A stretch of 64,000 bases of DNA, from NCBI RefSeq assembly GCF_000183425.1, contig NC_014759.1, positions 1,178,001-1,242,000 of the forward strand, written 5' to 3'. Of the stretch, positions 17,118 through 27,387 are shown piece after piece (within the stretch, counting starts at the first letter, position 1; every line of letters starts with the position of its first letter). Position numbers and translations under genes: made by a program. The notes below the pieces were generated by a model. That model was not told the origin of the DNA. It worked only from the letters and a program-made list of their open reading frames with translations, and ran no database searches. The stretch comes from Marivirga tractuosa DSM 4126. GTDB taxonomy: Bacteria; Bacteroidota; Bacteroidia; Cytophagales; Cyclobacteriaceae.

Positions 17118-17747
17118 ATGAATCGAACAATACCACTTTTCCCATTAAATTTAGTGGCGTTCCCATATCAAAATCTTAATCTACACGTATTTGAGCCACG
17201 CTATAAAGAGCTAATCGCAGACTGTCTAGAAGATAATAGCACTTTTGCAATTCCGTCTTATGTGAAAAATAAGGTGGAATATGGTACTGAAATGGAGATT
17301 CGGGAGGTGACTAAGAGATATGAAGATGGTAAATTTGACATCAAAACGAGAGGAAAGAGGATTGTAAAAGTACTGGATATGGAAAACCCATACCGAAATA
17401 AGAAGTATGCCATTGGTGCAATTGAAGAAATCCCGAATAGAAATAATGGAGATGTGCTATTAAAGGAAGAAATCTATGAGGCCGTTCAGGAAATGTATGA
17501 TCTGGTTGAAGTAGATAACAGACAACTTTCCATGGATTTTCAAGTATTTGACATTGCTCATCAAATAGGGCTATCCACTGAAGCTGAATATGAACTCATT
17601 CAATTAACTGAAGAAAGGCAACGACAAAGATTTGTACTTGATCATCTGAAAGTAATTTTACCAAAATTGCGTGACATTCAAAGATCGAAAGAACTCATTC
17701 AAATGAATGGCCATTTCAGAAAGTATAATCCTCCACAGGAATTTTGA
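17118..17747 (+). CDS. Lon N-terminal (LON substrate-binding) domain protein
   Basis: 209 residues. The opening RTIPLFPLNLVAFPYQNLNLHVFEPRYKELIADCL is the typical start of a Lon N-terminal (PUA-like) domain: PLFPL, then the invariant FEPRY. The rest, including VRIL-like KTRGKRIVKVL and a C-terminal helical region (EAEYELIQLTEERQRQRF), fits stand-alone Lon-N proteins. There is no ATPase or protease domain. Such proteins are common in bacteria; a role in binding substrates or partners is likely but not proven. It converges with the large T9SS cargo gene, 26 bases apart. Confidence 0.88.
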   Translation: MNRTIPLFPLNLVAFPYQNLNLHVFEPRYKELIADCLEDNSTFAIPSYVKNKVEYGTEMEIREVTKRYEDGKFDIKTRGKRIVKVLDMENPYRNKKYAIGAIEEIPNRNNGDVLLKEEIYEAVQEMYDLVEVDNRQLSMDFQVFDIAHQIGLSTEAEYELIQLTEERQRQRFVLDHLKVILPKLRDIQRSKELIQMNGHFRKYNPPQEF

Positions 17748-17773
17748 GCAATGCCAACTTTACAATTGGCTCT

Positions 17774-20700
17774 TTATTCCTTGATTATCCGTTGATAATA
17801 ATCTTCTTTACCGTTTGATAATTTCAAAAGGTAAATCCCATTTGCAATTCCATCAATTATCAAAGCATGCTTGCTTTTCAATTCCCCTTCAAACAAAATT
17901 TCACCTTCTAGATTGATAAATTGATAGTGAAAATTTTCTGACTTTATCGATTCAATTTTAAGTTCGGAACCAACTGGATTGGGATAAATCAAAAATTTAT
18001 TTTCAATAGATAAACGATTTGAAGTCATTATTTCTTCAATTCCTTCCAGTGCTACCCTTTGTTCTTGTCCACCAGAAATATGTAGTATCTCTCCCGAAAT
18101 TTCACCTCCCATAGCAGTAATAGGCGTAAAGCGAACATAGACTTCAATTTCAGGAATATCTCCTCTTTCATTTATCGGTAGTACCAATTCGTTTGTATAA
18201 TTCGAGTTTTTCAATAAACTGATTTCAAAATTCTCACTTATTGAAATACTGAGATTCTCAGGTAAATTTCCTGCTTGTACGCTATAAGACTGGACGGCTG
18301 AATACTCATCTAAAAGTATATCGCCAAAACTCAACCCTTCTTTAGGGGCTTCAACTATCAAAATGGTGTCTCTTGGTATTATTTCCAAATCCTCTTCAAA
18401 TTCAGGGTAAATATGGAATTCATCATTTCTCCTACCAATGATTCCTGTCACATTTACTTTTCCAATAGGAATATCCTTTCCAACTAGAGGATGATCATCT
18501 CCATTTAATCTAAAAATCAAGGAATCAGTATTACTGTCAATGATAAAATATTCACCCGCTGTAAATTGACCTTCATAAGTAATCTCTAAATTTTCAATTT
18601 TCACTCTCTGTGATTCCACCCCAGCATTAATTTCATTAATTGCTTTTCCTTGAGGTTCAACCACTACGGAGTCAGAAGATAAAACATTGATTTCTGTTTC
18701 TGGAAGAATGCTTAACCAGCTATTTTCACTAACTAAAATACCTTCAACCTCCACACTATCCCCAAAACTAAGACTAGCTGAATTTAGTCCTTCAATGGCT
18801 ATACCTGCAGTTCCATCTTGAATTATCCGCTTATTATCAAATTGATTATTTCCGCCACTTACAACGCCTTGAACTTTTACTCTTTGCCCTATTGATTTGT
18901 CTCTTGCCGTAGCAATTGAAGTTAAATTTAGTCTGCCTTCTTGTCCATTAACTGGTAAATAAGTTGTGTCGGCATCTTGGCTAAGATGCAAGATATTTCC
19001 ATGATAGAATCTTCCAGCATCATCATCAGGGCAGAATTGAACATAGATTTCAGTGCCCTTAAATTTGTCACTTTCAAAAACCAGGGTGTCCTGAGCATTA
19101 GTAAAATCAGGATTTAGTGATAGCTTAAATGCTTCAGGCGCCACTGCCAAAATTGAATCTTTTAAGTGCTCAACAGAAATTTGATAAGATTGAATAGTAG
19201 AACTATCAGGAAAGGTGATCAATCCAAAATCGCTATTGAACTCACTAGTGTCCAGATTAATTTCAGGTCTAATAAAATTGATTTCAATGCTTTCCGAAAG
19301 AATGCTATCGGTAATTTTAAAAGTATATAAACCAGTATTTTCAAAACTTAAACCTTCAAAAACCCCTTTTCCTTTTTCTAAATTGACTTCAGATAATTGG
19401 ATTTCATTATTATCTAAAATAGCCAAAGTTCGTTCAGCATAATCCAAATTGCCATTTTCATCCTCTGCACTTACTAAAACATCAAAATAATCCCCCACAT
19501 AAACCTCATCAGGATATGAAATATTCAGTTCCGTAGCGATAACATTTATTGAATGCACAGAAGAAACAATTGATTTACTAAAGTTTTCAGCTAATTGGGA
19601 GCCATAAGGTGCTACTTCCCAAGCAGATTGACTAGAAGAAATTTCAAATACTAAATTTTGCTCATCCTCTATGGTTTCATTCAATTTAATCCGCAATTGA
19701 AAGCTATTGGAATCACCATCATTCAACTCAAATATTTCCGCTAATTCAAAAACGATTGAATCAGAGGAAATTGAATCATTTGTATTAATCACCACTTCAT
19801 TTGACAAATCATATAGTTCCACTTTATTAATTACCTCACTAAAATCAACCTCATTTCCAGTCGATGGATGGATGACCATCTGATTGATAAAGGTGGATAA
19901 TGAATCACTTGTACCTCTATCAACTAAGGTAAAATTAAATACTGGTTCAAAAACCTGACTAGCTTCAAAAGCATTGATTTCAGATGCCGAAAGCTGTTCC
20001 GTAGGTGGAATAACTTCCACATCCTTATCAGCTTCAGCATTAAGCGAATAAAAATCAAATTGTAGGATTTGCGTAGCATTACCTAAAGTATCCTCAGCTG
20101 CTACATAAATCGAATATTCTGTATTGGAAGATAGGTTTTCGATATTGATCGAAATAGGATCCTCTACATTATTAAGTTCAACTTTCTCATTACCTGCACT
20201 AATTATTTGTTCATCAGATTCCGGATTTTTTAAGCTTTGCAAGTCAGGAATTGAATCTTCAACCTGTTTAACAGCATAGTAGACAACCGAGAATTCATTT
20301 ACAGAAAAACTCATATCAACCTGCTCACTTTGGATATTGAAAACTTGGGGTTCTTGATTGAAAATTGGAGCATAAGGATCCGCAATTTCATGATCTAAGG
20401 AAACAATCAATTGAATGCTATCATTTATGCTTTCCATGATGCCCTCTAAATCCACAGCTCCAAAAGGAAGCTGAGCACTTCCATCGTAATAAATATTATT
20501 CGGCTCTATTTTCACCAAAACTGTATCTTCCGCTCTAGAAAATTGAAAAACATTTTCAGCAAAATCTCCCCATAATTCAGGCTGATTTAAGATCATACTA
20601 TCTAGCTTTATCCTAGTGCCAATTAGTTCATTATTTGAATTAAATTCAGAAGGGGCAATGGGATAAGTCTCTGGCAAAACATCATTATTACTTAGATTCA

Positions 20701-23700
20701 TGACCGTATCAGCATTCAATCGAATACGTCCATTCACCTCTTCCCTACTACCCAAAACTTTTACGCGATTGCCAGCATTAATATTGGAGAGTTCTTCACT
20801 ATAAAAAATTGCCATCCCCTGATCATAAGTAGTGGATTCATCCTTTTGAATATAGAATTGAGAGTTTCCTGAACCAAAATCATTGGATGCCACATAGCCT
20901 GTAGTTGAATAAGTAGTTCCATCCGAGCCATTTCGAATAGCTTCTATTCTATCAAAAGCTTCAATAAGCTCAATTTCATTGGAAGAAATACTGTCATTTA
21001 AATTGCTGAGCAAAACTGAGCCTGAATCTGAAGACACAAATTGGTGTTCTGCTGGTATTTGTAAAGCAAATTGCTGGGTATCGTTTACATCAAATCGGTT
21101 AAACCAAATAGCGATTGTGAAATCAACTGATTGCCCAGAAGCTATTTCATATTCTTCATTTTCAGGGAAATCAATTTTAATCCTATCATCTACTATAGTG
21201 AATTCTGCAGTACTGATTTTCCCACTACCATCTTTTAAAATAGCATTGAGGGCGCTGTCCCAAGCCAAAGTATTATTAGGCGAAGATTCAAAAACCATTT
21301 CCTTAATAAAAGTAGAAACCGTATCATATGTTGCTAAATCAGCTATCTCAAATGAAATAACCTCTTCTGCTTCTGATTCCTCATCTATTGTAGAAAGTAA
21401 ATTACCTACTGTTGGCTGGCTTACATTATTGATTTCCGAATCTTCATCTAGCGCTATTTCAGTAGTGAAATTTGTTGTGGCAGCGGCTTCTAAATTATAG
21501 CAATTTTCTAGCTCATTATATGCAAAGGCAGCTAGATGATAGCTTGTTCCTGAATTAAGATTTGAAATGCTTACATTTTCTCCATTGTCTGCAAATATAA
21601 TTTTATTGCCATCCCCTAATTGATTAGCCAGGCTGAAATCGGAATCGGCTGTATAACCATCACCACATATTGGCGGAAAATCAACTTCACTTCCCTCTTT
21701 TATCAAAATGATGGATTGAAGACCCGTAGGTTCATTCCAGTTTATTTCAGCAGTATTTTCGGAGATATTTTGAACGGAAATATTAGAAATCTGCTCAGTT
21801 GGTGCGCTACATCTAAAATGATTGCCCAAATAAGAAAACTCATCGGTATCATAAATTATCCATTCGGAATCCATTTGATCATTCCCAAAAGAGGATAAAT
21901 TATCAGGATTTCCTTCCTTAACAGAAGCTTTTCTTACCAAGGTTTTGTCCTGGGTGGCTTCTGAAATGCCAGCAACATCCCAAGCTGATCCTGGGTCAGT
22001 TCCAATTTCACCGATCACATCGATTATATTTCCTTTGTATAATAAAGCCAGCGCATCATCTCCATTGAAATTTGCAATAGTACTTGTATAATCAGTAACA
22101 TTATTAATTCCTACATCTGCTGAAGAATTAGAAACAATTAGTACCTCTTCACTATAAAGTTGATTTTGTATATCTGACAATACAAGTTCTGTGCTGATTA
22201 TTGGAGATCCATTAGTATAAATTACAATTGAAAAGTCATTCAAATCAATTGTATTACCCGAATTATTGTAAATTTCAATCGCCTTATTATTGCTACTTCC
22301 TTCTATATATTCTGAAATAAAAACGGTACTAATCAAAGGTATAATATCAATTTCAGGAGAAACCACCGTCATCCCATCCCCACCAGAAACCTCAATTATA
22401 ATACTTTCTTCCGTATCATATTCCAAATCCGTCCATTCAAAGAATCCATCATTCATGCTCAAAGGACCAAGTCCAACTGAAGGAGAAATTAAATTTCCAG
22501 TTCCTTCTTTTAAAGCCAAGTTGATCTCTCTTGCTTCAAAATCAGGATTGCCATGAATATCAATTGCTCTGATATTTAAATTAAAGGTATCATTAACCTG
22601 GGCGCTTGAAACTGTATTGATCTCAAAATCAGTAGCTTCTACTTGAATAATAAAAGGATTAGATATAATTGCTGCTGGAATAATATCTTTTAATAAAGAC
22701 CCATTGACTTTAGTTCCAAACCCTTGATTTTCAGGGATTTCAAATCCAATTGTATCTCCATCAGTTTGAGATTCATTTAGCCATATTGATAGCGTAAGGT
22801 TTTCAGTGCTTCCATCAGCAATGGCATATTCATTTCCTGTAAGATCAAACTCAATATTGTCTGGATTGATGGATAAATTACTAATGGTCAACTCGCCTGC
22901 ACCGTCATTTAATTTTGCACCTTTAATAGCTGATGACCAATCTTCCACTGTATTGTCAGCACTTTTTTCAATCATAATAGTATTGAGCAAAGTAGGTACT
23001 GCGTCACCACTGCCTTGATCGGAAACCTCAAAGCTGAAAACACCTACCGCATCTGTTTCAGTATTGGTAGTAGAAGAAATTTCAGAAGAGATAATTTGAG
23101 TAAAAGGAGGATTAATTTCACTATCCTCGTCAAAAGAAGTGGTAGTGCTCACCGAGATTGTTTCACTTTGCATTAAATAGCATTGAGCTGTAGAATAATA
23201 TTCAAAAATAGCAAAATGATACTCAGTGCCTTGGATCAACCCTGAGATCTGAACTGAAGAAGCACTACCGTCATAAACCACAAAATTACCAATCCCGATT
23301 TCATCTGCCAACCCACTGCTAAAATCATCGTCAGAAGTATAGAGGGCTCCATTTTGTGGAGTTTCATTTACAGCAGTGCTTTCTCTAGCCAAAATAACAA
23401 CGCTGTCACCATCTCCCCTACTCCAACCTAAAGTGATCTGATTATCTTCTATATCTGCTTCAGAGGGTGTGGAAAATGCGGCTTGATTTGTAGGAGCAGT
23501 ACAGCTAGCACCAAAAGTTTGCCCGTTATTGACTTGTCCTTTGGTAGCCCCAGCTGGTTCTTCCCAAGTAAAATCTGAATAAGCTGTTCCACTTCCGGAT
23601 AATTGTAAAGATTCACCAATTGGCGTTGAAGTAGTTTCTTCTACCACTACATCTTTTGAAATCTGTCCGTCAGCAAGTCCACCTACTCCTGTAAATGCTC

Positions 23701-24067
23701 CCTCATAGCTTATAAATTGAATTAGTGTACCATTATATTCAAGGGAAAGAGCATCATTACCATTTTGGATACCAGAAATATCTTTATGAAAAATCGTGAA
23801 TCCGTTTTGAGTATCACCCTCTGTGAAAGAATCTAAAGTGTGTGAACTCCCATAAGTCTCACCATCAGAGCCATTGTAGAGAAGAAGCTTAAAAAGACTT
23901 AAATCATAGGAATTAGCATCTTGCACTACAACTTCTACAAACTCCCCTTCATCCGTACTCACATTATCATAATGAAACTCATTGATCCAGGCATTTTGGG
24001 CTTGGAGATTAAAAACAGAAAATAGTATTAACAGAAGGACAAGAGTAGGTTTTGGCGAAAATGGCAT
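17774..24067 (-). CDS. Giant T9SS-secreted protein with lamin-tail and OB-like domains
   Basis: 2097 residues, the longest gene here. A signal peptide (ending LQAQ, about residue 24) is followed by a lamin-tail domain (WINEFHYDNVSTDEGEFVEV, 27-160), a fibronectin III-like domain (about 190-310), repeated beta-sandwich segments, and a second lamin-tail domain (VFISEYIEGSSNNKAIEIYN, about 580-720). Two OB-like/DUF5689-type modules follow near 1040-1180 and 1715-1860 (GQRVKVQGVVSGG). The last 80 residues are a type A T9SS sorting domain (FLIYPNPVGSEL, NGIYLLKL, final QRIIKE). It should be exported by T9SS to the surface. Lamin-tail and OB modules often accompany extracellular nucleases, but no nuclease domain is seen, so an adhesive or DNA-binding role is only an inference. 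Confidence 0.85.
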   Translation of the reverse strand: MPFSPKPTLVLLLILFSVFNLQAQNAWINEFHYDNVSTDEGEFVEVVVQDANSYDLSLFKLLLYNGSDGETYGSSHTLDSFTEGDTQNGFTIFHKDISGIQNGNDALSLEYNGTLIQFISYEGAFTGVGGLADGQISKDVVVEETTSTPIGESLQLSGSGTAYSDFTWEEPAGATKGQVNNGQTFGASCTAPTNQAAFSTPSEADIEDNQITLGWSRGDGDSVVILARESTAVNETPQNGALYTSDDDFSSGLADEIGIGNFVVYDGSASSVQISGLIQGTEYHFAIFEYYSTAQCYLMQSETISVSTTTSFDEDSEINPPFTQIISSEISSTTNTETDAVGVFSFEVSDQGSGDAVPTLLNTIMIEKSADNTVEDWSSAIKGAKLNDGAGELTISNLSINPDNIEFDLTGNEYAIADGSTENLTLSIWLNESQTDGDTIGFEIPENQGFGTKVNGSLLKDIIPAAIISNPFIIQVEATDFEINTVSSAQVNDTFNLNIRAIDIHGNPDFEAREINLALKEGTGNLISPSVGLGPLSMNDGFFEWTDLEYDTEESIIIEVSGGDGMTVVSPEIDIIPLISTVFISEYIEGSSNNKAIEIYNNSGNTIDLNDFSIVIYTNGSPIISTELVLSDIQNQLYSEEVLIVSNSSADVGINNVTDYTSTIANFNGDDALALLYKGNIIDVIGEIGTDPGSAWDVAGISEATQDKTLVRKASVKEGNPDNLSSFGNDQMDSEWIIYDTDEFSYLGNHFRCSAPTEQISNISVQNISENTAEINWNEPTGLQSIILIKEGSEVDFPPICGDGYTADSDFSLANQLGDGNKIIFADNGENVSISNLNSGTSYHLAAFAYNELENCYNLEAAATTNFTTEIALDEDSEINNVSQPTVGNLLSTIDEESEAEEVISFEIADLATYDTVSTFIKEMVFESSPNNTLAWDSALNAILKDGSGKISTAEFTIVDDRIKIDFPENEEYEIASGQSVDFTIAIWFNRFDVNDTQQFALQIPAEHQFVSSDSGSVLLSNLNDSISSNEIELIEAFDRIEAIRNGSDGTTYSTTGYVASNDFGSGNSQFYIQKDESTTYDQGMAIFYSEELSNINAGNRVKVLGSREEVNGRIRLNADTVMNLSNNDVLPETYPIAPSEFNSNNELIGTRIKLDSMILNQPELWGDFAENVFQFSRAEDTVLVKIEPNNIYYDGSAQLPFGAVDLEGIMESINDSIQLIVSLDHEIADPYAPIFNQEPQVFNIQSEQVDMSFSVNEFSVVYYAVKQVEDSIPDLQSLKNPESDEQIISAGNEKVELNNVEDPISINIENLSSNTEYSIYVAAEDTLGNATQILQFDFYSLNAEADKDVEVIPPTEQLSASEINAFEASQVFEPVFNFTLVDRGTSDSLSTFINQMVIHPSTGNEVDFSEVINKVELYDLSNEVVINTNDSISSDSIVFELAEIFELNDGDSNSFQLRIKLNETIEDEQNLVFEISSSQSAWEVAPYGSQLAENFSKSIVSSVHSINVIATELNISYPDEVYVGDYFDVLVSAEDENGNLDYAERTLAILDNNEIQLSEVNLEKGKGVFEGLSFENTGLYTFKITDSILSESIEINFIRPEINLDTSEFNSDFGLITFPDSSTIQSYQISVEHLKDSILAVAPEAFKLSLNPDFTNAQDTLVFESDKFKGTEIYVQFCPDDDAGRFYHGNILHLSQDADTTYLPVNGQEGRLNLTSIATARDKSIGQRVKVQGVVSGGNNQFDNKRIIQDGTAGIAIEGLNSASLSFGDSVEVEGILVSENSWLSILPETEINVLSSDSVVVEPQGKAINEINAGVESQRVKIENLEITYEGQFTAGEYFIIDSNTDSLIFRLNGDDHPLVGKDIPIGKVNVTGIIGRRNDEFHIYPEFEEDLEIIPRDTILIVEAPKEGLSFGDILLDEYSAVQSYSVQAGNLPENLSISISENFEISLLKNSNYTNELVLPINERGDIPEIEVYVRFTPITAMGGEISGEILHISGGQEQRVALEGIEEIMTSNRLSIENKFLIYPNPVGSELKIESIKSENFHYQFINLEGEILFEGELKSKHALIIDGIANGIYLLKLSNGKEDYYQRIIKE

Positions 24068-24147
24068 TATTTTGAATACAATGGTTCTGATTCAAAAATG
24101 ATAATTTACCTTTAAAATTCATAAAATATTGAAGAATTTCTAAACTT

Positions 24148-24369
24148 CTATTTCTTCAAACTTTTAATGTAAAGCCGCTCCACTTTTTCTCTAGCCCACG
24201 GTGTTTTTCTTAAAAAAGTTAAACTAGATTTTATGGAAGGGTCATGATTAAAACTATTGATTCTAATTCTATCTCCTAGTTCATCCCAGCTGTAAACTTC
24301 TACTAAATGCTCTAAAATAGCTTTTAGTGTTATTCCATGAAGTGGATTATTGGGTTGTTGTTCTGGCAT
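24148..24369 (-). CDS. VF530/DUF2132 family protein
   Basis: 73 residues matching the VF530 (DUF2132) family almost throughout: [37 protein letters not shown], and [16 protein letters not shown]. Family members are small, helical, and proposed to bind DNA. No membrane or export signal. It follows mdh on the same strand but a terminator hairpin at 24405-24426 separates them, so it may have its own promoter. Confidence 0.92.
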   Translation of the reverse strand: MPEQQPNNPLHGITLKAILEHLVEVYSWDELGDRIRINSFNHDPSIKSSLTFLRKTPWAREKVERLYIKSLKK

Positions 24370-24404
24370 ATTAGGTTTTATTTCAATAGTCTAAAATGAA
24401 AAAA

Positions 24405-24426
24405 GCATCCGACTTAAGCCGAATGC
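24405..24426 (-). terminator. mdh terminator
   Basis: On the minus strand GCATTCGGC and GTCGGATGC pair through nine bases (two G-T wobbles) around TTAA, followed by TTTTTTC. It starts 30 bases past the mdh stop. The wobbles make a full stem only on the minus-strand RNA, which fits the direction of mdh. Confidence 0.75.
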
Positions 24427-24455
24427 TTTCATTATTATTTACTAAAAAGTACTAA

Positions 24456-25376
24456 TTACAATAAACCATTAGTTTTTCTTACTGCTTCGGCACTTTCATT
24501 CAATTTTGCTTTTTCAGCATCATCTAATTCAATTTCAACGATTTCTTCAATTCCGTTTTTACCGATGATGGCAGGAACTCCTATAGAAATGTCTTTCAAT
24601 CCATATTCACCTTCCAATAAACATGAACAAGGGAACATTTTCTTAGAATCATTTGCAATGGCATGAACCATAGCAGATACAGCAGCACCTGGCGCATACC
24701 AAGCAGAAGTTCCTAATAATTTGGTCAAGGTAGCTCCTCCTACTTTTGTTTCTTCTTTTACGTTTTCTAATTTATCATTAGAAATAAATTTAGAAACAGG
24801 GACACTATTTCTAGTTGCTAATCTTGTCAAAGGAATCATGCCAGTATCGCTATGTCCACCGATTACCATTCCGTCAACATCTGAAGCAGGGCATTCTAGA
24901 GCTTCCGCTAATCTGTATTTGAAACGAGCTGAATCTAAAGCTCCGCCCATTCCAATAATTTTATTTTTTGGTAAGTTAGTTGCTTTATGAGCCAAATAAG
25001 CCATTGTATCCATTGGATTAGAAACCACAATGATGGTCACATTTGGCGAATTTTTGATTAAGTTTTCAGCAACTTGCTTTACGATACCCGCATTGGTAGA
25101 GATCAATTCTTCTCTTGTCATTCCTGGTTTTCTTGGGATACCAGAAGTAATTACGGCAACATCACTATCAGCTGTTTTGCTGTAGTCATTTGTAACACCC
25201 GTGATTTTTGTATCAAATCCATTTAATGAAGCACATTGCATCAAATCCATTGCTTTCCCTTCAGCAAAGCCTTCTTTGATATCAACCAATACTACTTCTT
25301 CAGCGAAATTTTTGATGGCAATGTATTCGGCACAACTTGCACCCACTGCACCAGCTCCTACTACGGTAACTTTCAT
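24456..25376 (-). CDS. mdh: Malate dehydrogenase
   Basis: 306 residues, the usual length of bacterial lactate-dehydrogenase-like MDH. It interconverts malate and oxaloacetate with NAD in the TCA cycle. Visible are the Rossmann loop VGAGAVGASCAEYIA (6-20), substrate arginines in SGIPRKPGMTREEL (Arg82, Arg88), VSNPMDTMAY, the Asp148/Arg151 block ALDSARFKYRLA, and the catalytic His175 in GGHSDTGMIP. A TAGTTTTG element at 25417-25424 on the minus strand may be its promoter. It stands alone between a terminator and the cNMP-binding gene. Confidence 0.95.
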   Translation of the reverse strand: MKVTVVGAGAVGASCAEYIAIKNFAEEVVLVDIKEGFAEGKAMDLMQCASLNGFDTKITGVTNDYSKTADSDVAVITSGIPRKPGMTREELISTNAGIVKQVAENLIKNSPNVTIIVVSNPMDTMAYLAHKATNLPKNKIIGMGGALDSARFKYRLAEALECPASDVDGMVIGGHSDTGMIPLTRLATRNSVPVSKFISNDKLENVKEETKVGGATLTKLLGTSAWYAPGAAVSAMVHAIANDSKKMFPCSCLLEGEYGLKDISIGVPAIIGKNGIEEIVEIELDDAEKAKLNESAEAVRKTNGLL

Positions 25377-25491
25377 TTTATTTATTTTATAAGTTAAACA
25401 ATCTTGATTTCGCTCACAAAACTACAAAAAAATATGCTATTCTGATGATGATTCCTTAAGTGTTTCTAAGACTAAAATAGCATAAATCTAC

Positions 25492-26019
25492 CTACATTTT
25501 TCCGTAAACATGACCTAAATCGAAAAAGCCGAAATTGGTCTTATATGTCGAAAACAAACGAGCCACATAATCATTTTGTTGTTGGGTGTACGACTCTAAA
25601 ACTTTCGCTTTTATTTTGGGATAATGATCAAAAATTTCAAATATATTAATCTGGGGAATCACATAAATTTGAGCTTTTTCAGAAGCCACTACCGCATTAT
25701 AAATTCTCCTTGCATCAGGAATTAACGCATTGTCTCCAAAAGATTTATTCTCAGTCAATATACCTAAACTCTCAAATCTATCTTGTATATCAATAGTCAA
25801 AGAAATTTCCCCTCTTTGTGTAAGATATAAGGCGTGACTAGGATCGTCCCGAAAAAAAACCACCTCATCTTTTTTATATACACGCATATGCATAAAAGGA
25901 ACAAAGTGAGATAGTTGTTCAAAACTCAATTGCTCAAACAGTTTAATCTCTTTTAAAAACTTAAAAAGAACCACTTGCTTATGGTCATATGTCTTTTTAA
26001 ATGGATTAAGAATTTTCAT
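25492..26019 (-). CDS. Cyclic-nucleotide-binding-domain protein
   Basis: 175 residues. Residues about 25-135 form a Crp/cNMP-type beta-roll (FEQLSFEQLSHFVPFMHMRVYKKDEVVFFRDDP, GEISLTI, FGDNALI, RRIYNAVVASEKAQIYVI). No helix-turn-helix DNA-binding domain follows; the last 35 residues are a short helix and tail. It is therefore probably a small effector-sensing protein rather than a transcription factor. The phosphate-binding cassette (FGDNALIPDARR) is degenerate, so cAMP binding is doubtful. Its start overlaps the end of tilS by 14 bases, so the two are translationally coupled. Confidence 0.82.
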   Translation of the reverse strand: MKILNPFKKTYDHKQVVLFKFLKEIKLFEQLSFEQLSHFVPFMHMRVYKKDEVVFFRDDPSHALYLTQRGEISLTIDIQDRFESLGILTENKSFGDNALIPDARRIYNAVVASEKAQIYVIPQINIFEIFDHYPKIKAKVLESYTQQQNDYVARLFSTYKTNFGFFDLGHVYGKM

Positions 26020-27322
26020 ATTCTATTCGTAATATTTTTGTAGTATCTTTTTTAACTTTAAATGAGTCAGAAAATTTATGTCCAATCACCCAAATGATTT
26101 CTCCACCCGACTTTAAAACCATAACCTTTTTCTTTTGGGGCAAAGGAACCTTTTGATCAATCAATATATCACTTATTTTTTTCTTCCCCTTCATCCCAAT
26201 GGGTTGAATTTTATCTCCTTCTTTCCATAAATCTAACTCTATTGGTTCTTTTAGCTTATTTGCTTCAATAAAAACTATTTTATTTCCAATAGAGTAATCT
26301 ACATCATTTTTATTAATAAAACTCCATTTAAATAATCCTAAAGGTGTTTTAATCAACTTATCTTTTAATTGTATTTGTATCGGAAAAAACTGTTTCTGAA
26401 TTTCATCAGATATTGGATTTACTAGTAAAAAACCCCTATCTATAACTAAAGTATGAGAGAAAGATGATAACTGAGCACCAATTTTTCGAAATTTGAAAGA
26501 TTGTAATTGTGCTAAATTAAATCCATAATCAGACAAAAATTCATATAAAAACACTTCCATTTGTGGTAGTTTTAGAATCCTTCTATCGATTCTTATCCCT
26601 TCATCCCGATTAAAAACATATTTCTTTCGGATTTTGGCTAATTTTTCATCCCAAACCGACTCTGCAGCACGTAATCTCAAAGTTGTTTGTTGAATACCGC
26701 TAAGTAAATTTGGATTCTCCTTCAATAATAAAGGAATGACACGATGTCTCATTTTATTCCTTTTATATTTTTCTGAAGCATTTGAAACATCCTCCCTCCA
26801 TTCGATGCTGTTTTCCTCAGCATACTCCTTAATTTGTTCTTTGCTTGCAAAAAGTAATGGTCTGGCAATATTATGATGAAGAGGAAGAATACTTCTCAGG
26901 CCTTTTATTCCCGTCCCTCTAATCAAATTCAATAAAGTTGTCTCTAATAAATCATTCGCATGATGAGCAGTCAACAACTTACTAAAATGATGATCTTTCA
27001 TCAATCTTCGGAACCAATCATATCGCAAATCCCTTGCCTGAAGCTGTGTAGAACCTTTTTCCTTATCAATCTCAACTCTCTTGACAAAAACTTCAACTTC
27101 CAACTTCTTTGCTAATTCTCTAACGAATTTCTCATCTCGATTTGAATCCTCATCTCTTAATTGAAAATTCATATGAGCCATTGAAAAATGAAAATCAGTC
27201 AGTTTCAACAAATGAGCTAAAACAACAGAATCAAGCCCGCCACTAATGGCAAGGAGTAAATGTTCATGCCTATTAAAAAGGCTTTCTTTTTTTATATAAT
27301 CTAAAAATGACGCACTTAACAT
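26006..27322 (-). CDS. tilS: tRNA(Ile)-lysidine synthase
   Basis: 438 residues. TilS attaches lysine to C34 of the tRNA-Ile(CAU) anticodon, switching it to read AUA; it is normally essential. The PP-loop SGGLDS (27-32) is intact, followed by HMNFQLRDEDSNRDE and the family blocks LQARDLRYDWF, LTAHHANDLLET and LIRGTGIKGL. The C-terminal domain includes LWKEGDKIQPIGMKGKKKIS and DQKVPLPQK. It is divergent from the OstA-like gene and overlaps the cNMP-domain gene downstream. Confidence 0.95.
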   Translation of the reverse strand: MLSASFLDYIKKESLFNRHEHLLLAISGGLDSVVLAHLLKLTDFHFSMAHMNFQLRDEDSNRDEKFVRELAKKLEVEVFVKRVEIDKEKGSTQLQARDLRYDWFRRLMKDHHFSKLLTAHHANDLLETTLLNLIRGTGIKGLRSILPLHHNIARPLLFASKEQIKEYAEENSIEWREDVSNASEKYKRNKMRHRVIPLLLKENPNLLSGIQQTTLRLRAAESVWDEKLAKIRKKYVFNRDEGIRIDRRILKLPQMEVFLYEFLSDYGFNLAQLQSFKFRKIGAQLSSFSHTLVIDRGFLLVNPISDEIQKQFFPIQIQLKDKLIKTPLGLFKWSFINKNDVDYSIGNKIVFIEANKLKEPIELDLWKEGDKIQPIGMKGKKKISDILIDQKVPLPQKKKVMVLKSGGEIIWVIGHKFSDSFKVKKDTTKILRIEYENS

Positions 27323-27341
27323 AATTCTTTATGAAATTACT

Positions 27342-27349
27342 TAGATTTG
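27342..27349 (+). promoter_or_regulatory. TAGATTTG promoter -7 element for the OstA-like gene
   Basis: TAGATTTG matches TAnnTTTG. Transcription would start near 27355, downstream of the first in-frame ATG at 27331, so the protein must begin at 27364 or, better, 27388. No clear -33 TTG is seen. Confidence 0.4.
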
Positions 27350-27387
27350 CACAGAATTTGCTAATGAAAGCAATCAAAAGTAAATGT

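Noticed and set aside
19215..23018. Several plus-strand open frames of 70-173 codons
   Set aside because: All lie inside the giant T9SS cargo gene; no start signals and no family features.
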